Part shown: positions 30,595 through 31,787 of the stretch, in pieces | How positions within the stretch are numbered: position 1 is the stretch's first letter | How the letters are laid out: each line of letters starts with the position of its first letter | Assembly: GCA_025061245.1 (NCBI GenBank) | Contig: JANZKD010000002.1 | Coordinates: forward strand, 1 to 31,787 | DNA from: Candidatus Culexmicrobium profundum | GTDB lineage: Archaea > Thermoproteota > Methanomethylicia > Culexarchaeales > Culexmicrobiaceae | Length of the DNA: 31,787 nt | Direction: 5' to 3' | The notes under the pieces: model-generated | Database searches by the model: none | Seen by the model: the letters and a program-made list of their open reading frames with translations, nothing else | What the model was told of the DNA's origin: nothing | Program-made: the position numbers and the translations under genes

Positions 30595-30988
30595 AAAGGG
30601 TAAGAAGAGTAGGCGGAAATTAAAGGTTTTCTTTCTAGCTGTCTTCCTATTGATTGCATTGGCCATGTCACTTTTCTTTCTTCAACCATTAAATGTTATC
30701 TCTGTTAAGGCAGAGTATATTGGTGCACATATACATTTTATTGGTGGTTCACCATACATCTGCTTAATATTTAAAGTTAAAAATCCTAGAGCTACAGGAG
30801 TTACAGCTACTGTTGAAATTGATTTAAGTGATCTAGGTGTGCCCACATCTAGGGTTTTAACCATACTTGATGATACGACGGGGAATAGAGTGAATTATAC
30901 GGTTAAGGGTACATATAAAATTTCATTGGTCATAGATTTATCTTCTAATGAAGTTAGAAAATTCCATGTAGTTTTAAAGCAATCGTAA
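30587..30988 (+). CDS. Single-pass membrane protein with extracellular beta domain
   Basis: A 133-aa protein with a very basic N terminus (SKKGKKSRRKLK), one membrane segment (about residues 14-33, VFFLAVFLLIALAMSLFFL), and an outward domain that looks like an all-beta, immunoglobulin-like or LEA-like fold (VISVKAEYIGAHIHFIGG, IFKVKNPRATGVTATVEIDL). The positive-inside rule puts the domain outside the cell. ATG 30587 overlaps the upstream gene; TTG 30572 is in frame but less likely. Similar archaeal DUF proteins with a KN-P-x2-T pattern exist, but I cannot name the family. Confidence 0.7.
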   Translation: MSKKGKKSRRKLKVFFLAVFLLIALAMSLFFLQPLNVISVKAEYIGAHIHFIGGSPYICLIFKVKNPRATGVTATVEIDLSDLGVPTSRVLTILDDTTGNRVNYTVKGTYKISLVIDLSSNEVRKFHVVLKQS

Positions 30989-31036
30989 GCGTATAATTTA
31001 TAAAATTCCAGTTAGCCATTTCAAATGGTGATATCA

Positions 31037-31438
31037 TTGAAATATCGGTTATTAGATATACTTGCATGTCCCATATGCAAGAAATTTCCACTCAAGCTGA
31101 TTGTTTTTAACGAAACTGAGTACAAATATGATAACATTGACTTTTCTGAAGATGAAATTCTATGTGAAGAGTTTTGTGGTTTACACCAGAATTTCCTTAA
31201 GGATCTAGGGGAAATTAAATTGAATTGCATCAATTGTATTAGACATGAAGTCGTGGATGGAATATTGATTTGTGATAAATGTGGACGTTGGTATCCCATA
31301 ATTGAGGAAATACCACACATGCTTCCTGATGAATTGAGAAATGAAGATGAGGATAAAGCTTTTCTAAAGAAGTTTAGGGATTTAATTCCCAGACAAGTTT
31401 TAGATTATGGTAAGCCTTGGAATTTATCATCCCAATAA
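31037..31438 (+). CDS. Trm112-like zinc-ribbon protein
   Basis: A 133-aa protein of the Trm112 (DUF343) family. Trm112 is a small zinc-binding partner that activates tRNA, rRNA and release-factor methyltransferases. The N terminus reads MKYRLLDILACPICKKFPL, the C-terminal signature GILICDKCGRWYPIIEEIPHMLPDELR; both zinc knuckles (CPIC, CDKC) are present. Between them is an insert of about 60 residues with extra cysteines (C-x3-C and C-x2-C), making it longer than minimal Trm112. An in-frame ATG exists at 31025, but GGTGAT (31028-31033) points to TTG 31037. Which methyltransferase it serves is unknown; none is adjacent. Confidence 0.85.
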   Translation: MKYRLLDILACPICKKFPLKLIVFNETEYKYDNIDFSEDEILCEEFCGLHQNFLKDLGEIKLNCINCIRHEVVDGILICDKCGRWYPIIEEIPHMLPDELRNEDEDKAFLKKFRDLIPRQVLDYGKPWNLSSQ

Positions 31439-31453
31439 AAGTTTGGAATAGCA

Positions 31454-31787
31454 TTATTTGTCAAATAAGTTGCCCTTTAAATCCCCTATGCAGAACGCGA
31501 AGATTCTAAGTGCATCTATCAGAGTAAATATGAATGCTTCTTTCAAACTGTTTCCTTTAACCTTATAATAGACTACTCCTGCCACATACCCTATAATGAA
31601 TGGGGCTAATGCTATTATGATTGGCAATGGAGTCTGCATTAAAATTGAAGTTATGATGCCTAGAATTAATATAAGCATTACAGTGTAAAATGCGATTAAA
31701 CCTCTACGATAAAACTTGGTTAATTGACTTTTCGGATGTTTTTTCCTGAATTTAGGTCCTCCTCTCCCATAGGAATATGTTTGTTTT
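31454..31787 (-). CDS. Small membrane protein, 5' end cut by the window
   Basis: The minus-strand frame is open from the stop at 31454 to the window edge. The first in-frame ATG (31678, 74 aa) has no SD and falls inside a hydrophobic segment. Upstream of it lies a basic stretch (GRGGPKFRKKHPKSQLTKFY) followed by RRGLIAFYTV, so I expect the true start beyond the window. The visible part contains two or three membrane helices (LIAFYTVMLILILGIITSIL; PIIIALAPFIIGYVAGVVYY) and a conserved-looking C-terminal tail. The family is not recognised. It is convergent with the Trm112-like gene (15 bases apart). Confidence 0.65.
   Translation of the reverse strand, partial: KQTYSYGRGGPKFRKKHPKSQLTKFYRRGLIAFYTVMLILILGIITSILMQTPLPIIIALAPFIIGYVAGVVYYKVKGNSLKEAFIFTLIDALRIFAFCIGDLKGNLFDK

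Noticed and set aside
31454..31678. 74-aa membrane protein as complete
   Set aside because: The ATG at 31678 has no SD, sits within a hydrophobic run and the frame stays open to the window edge with a sensible basic N-terminal stretch.
1..31787. CRISPR arrays, tRNA genes, insertion sequences or prophage genes
   Set aside because: Reading both strands I found no regularly spaced repeats, cloverleaf-like segments in the short gaps, transposase or integrase motifs. Gaps are all under 150 bases apart from the S30e locus, which is now a gene.

Overview
The window is an AT-rich, gene-dense stretch of an archaeal chromosome. Every informational gene is archaeal in type: Nop5, fibrillarin, Gar1, TFB, a TFE-beta/RPC39-like protein, SRP19, S8e, S30e, archaeal Trm1, FtsJ-type RlmE, RNase HII, Thg1 and a GPN-loop GTPase. 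S30e is usual in TACK and Asgard archaea and generally absent from Euryarchaeota, so with TFE-beta it points to a TACK (Thermoproteota-like) lineage; the sequence does not fix the order. Start codons are often TTG with a good Shine-Dalgarno (SD), many genes overlap by 1-25 bases, and TATA (BoxA) elements appear at several unit boundaries. I see no tRNA, rRNA, insertion sequence, integrase, attachment site or CRISPR array. No stretch over 300 bases lacks a gene.

Layout. 71-4091 (+): an unrecognised protein, a saccharopine/lysine dehydrogenase-family enzyme and a D-aminoacylase-family amidohydrolase. 4092-6035 (-): S30e (53 aa), then PyrK and PyrD of pyrimidine synthesis. 6106-8509 (+): Nop5, fibrillarin and a UPF0216 protein, the first two being C/D-box RNP proteins. 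8504-11554: RNase HII (-), THEP1 NTPase and Trm1 (+), RlmE (-). 11565-14024 (-): S8e, SRP19, Gar1, TFB and TFE-beta, a translation/transcription cluster ending in RlmE. 14106-17278: HypE (+), a PP-loop ATPase with a possible KH-like N terminus (-), a Xaa-Pro peptidase (+). 17282-23229 (-): a long run read as ArsR-type membrane regulator, zinc ribbon, CinA-like protein, GPN GTPase, ADP-forming acyl-CoA synthetase beta subunit, coiled-coil protein, DUF373 membrane protein and MTA/MTI phosphorylase.

23363-27598 (+) is the most unusual part. Six tightly packed genes encode a membrane-anchored protein, a HerA/VirB4-like ATPase that has lost its Walker A lysine and ends in a winged helix, a small unknown protein, a divergent RadA with intact Walker motifs, a SWIM zinc-finger protein with the full CxC...CxHxxA signature, and a protein that looks like a RecA core without Walker residues. 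A Rad51-family recombinase, a SWIM protein and a Walker-less RecA-like protein together recall the eukaryotic Shu complex (Shu2/SWS1 with Csm2-Psy3 or SWSAP1). I propose an archaeal Shu-like recombination-mediator operon tied to a membrane-anchored pseudo-ATPase. A perfect 16-bp palindrome with flanking repeats sits in its promoter, next to the divergent ArsR-type gene.

27595-31787: a PflA-like radical SAM protein, Thg1 with an apparent ATT start, and Maf (-); two unknown small proteins and a Trm112-like zinc protein (+); and a membrane protein cut by the window end (-).
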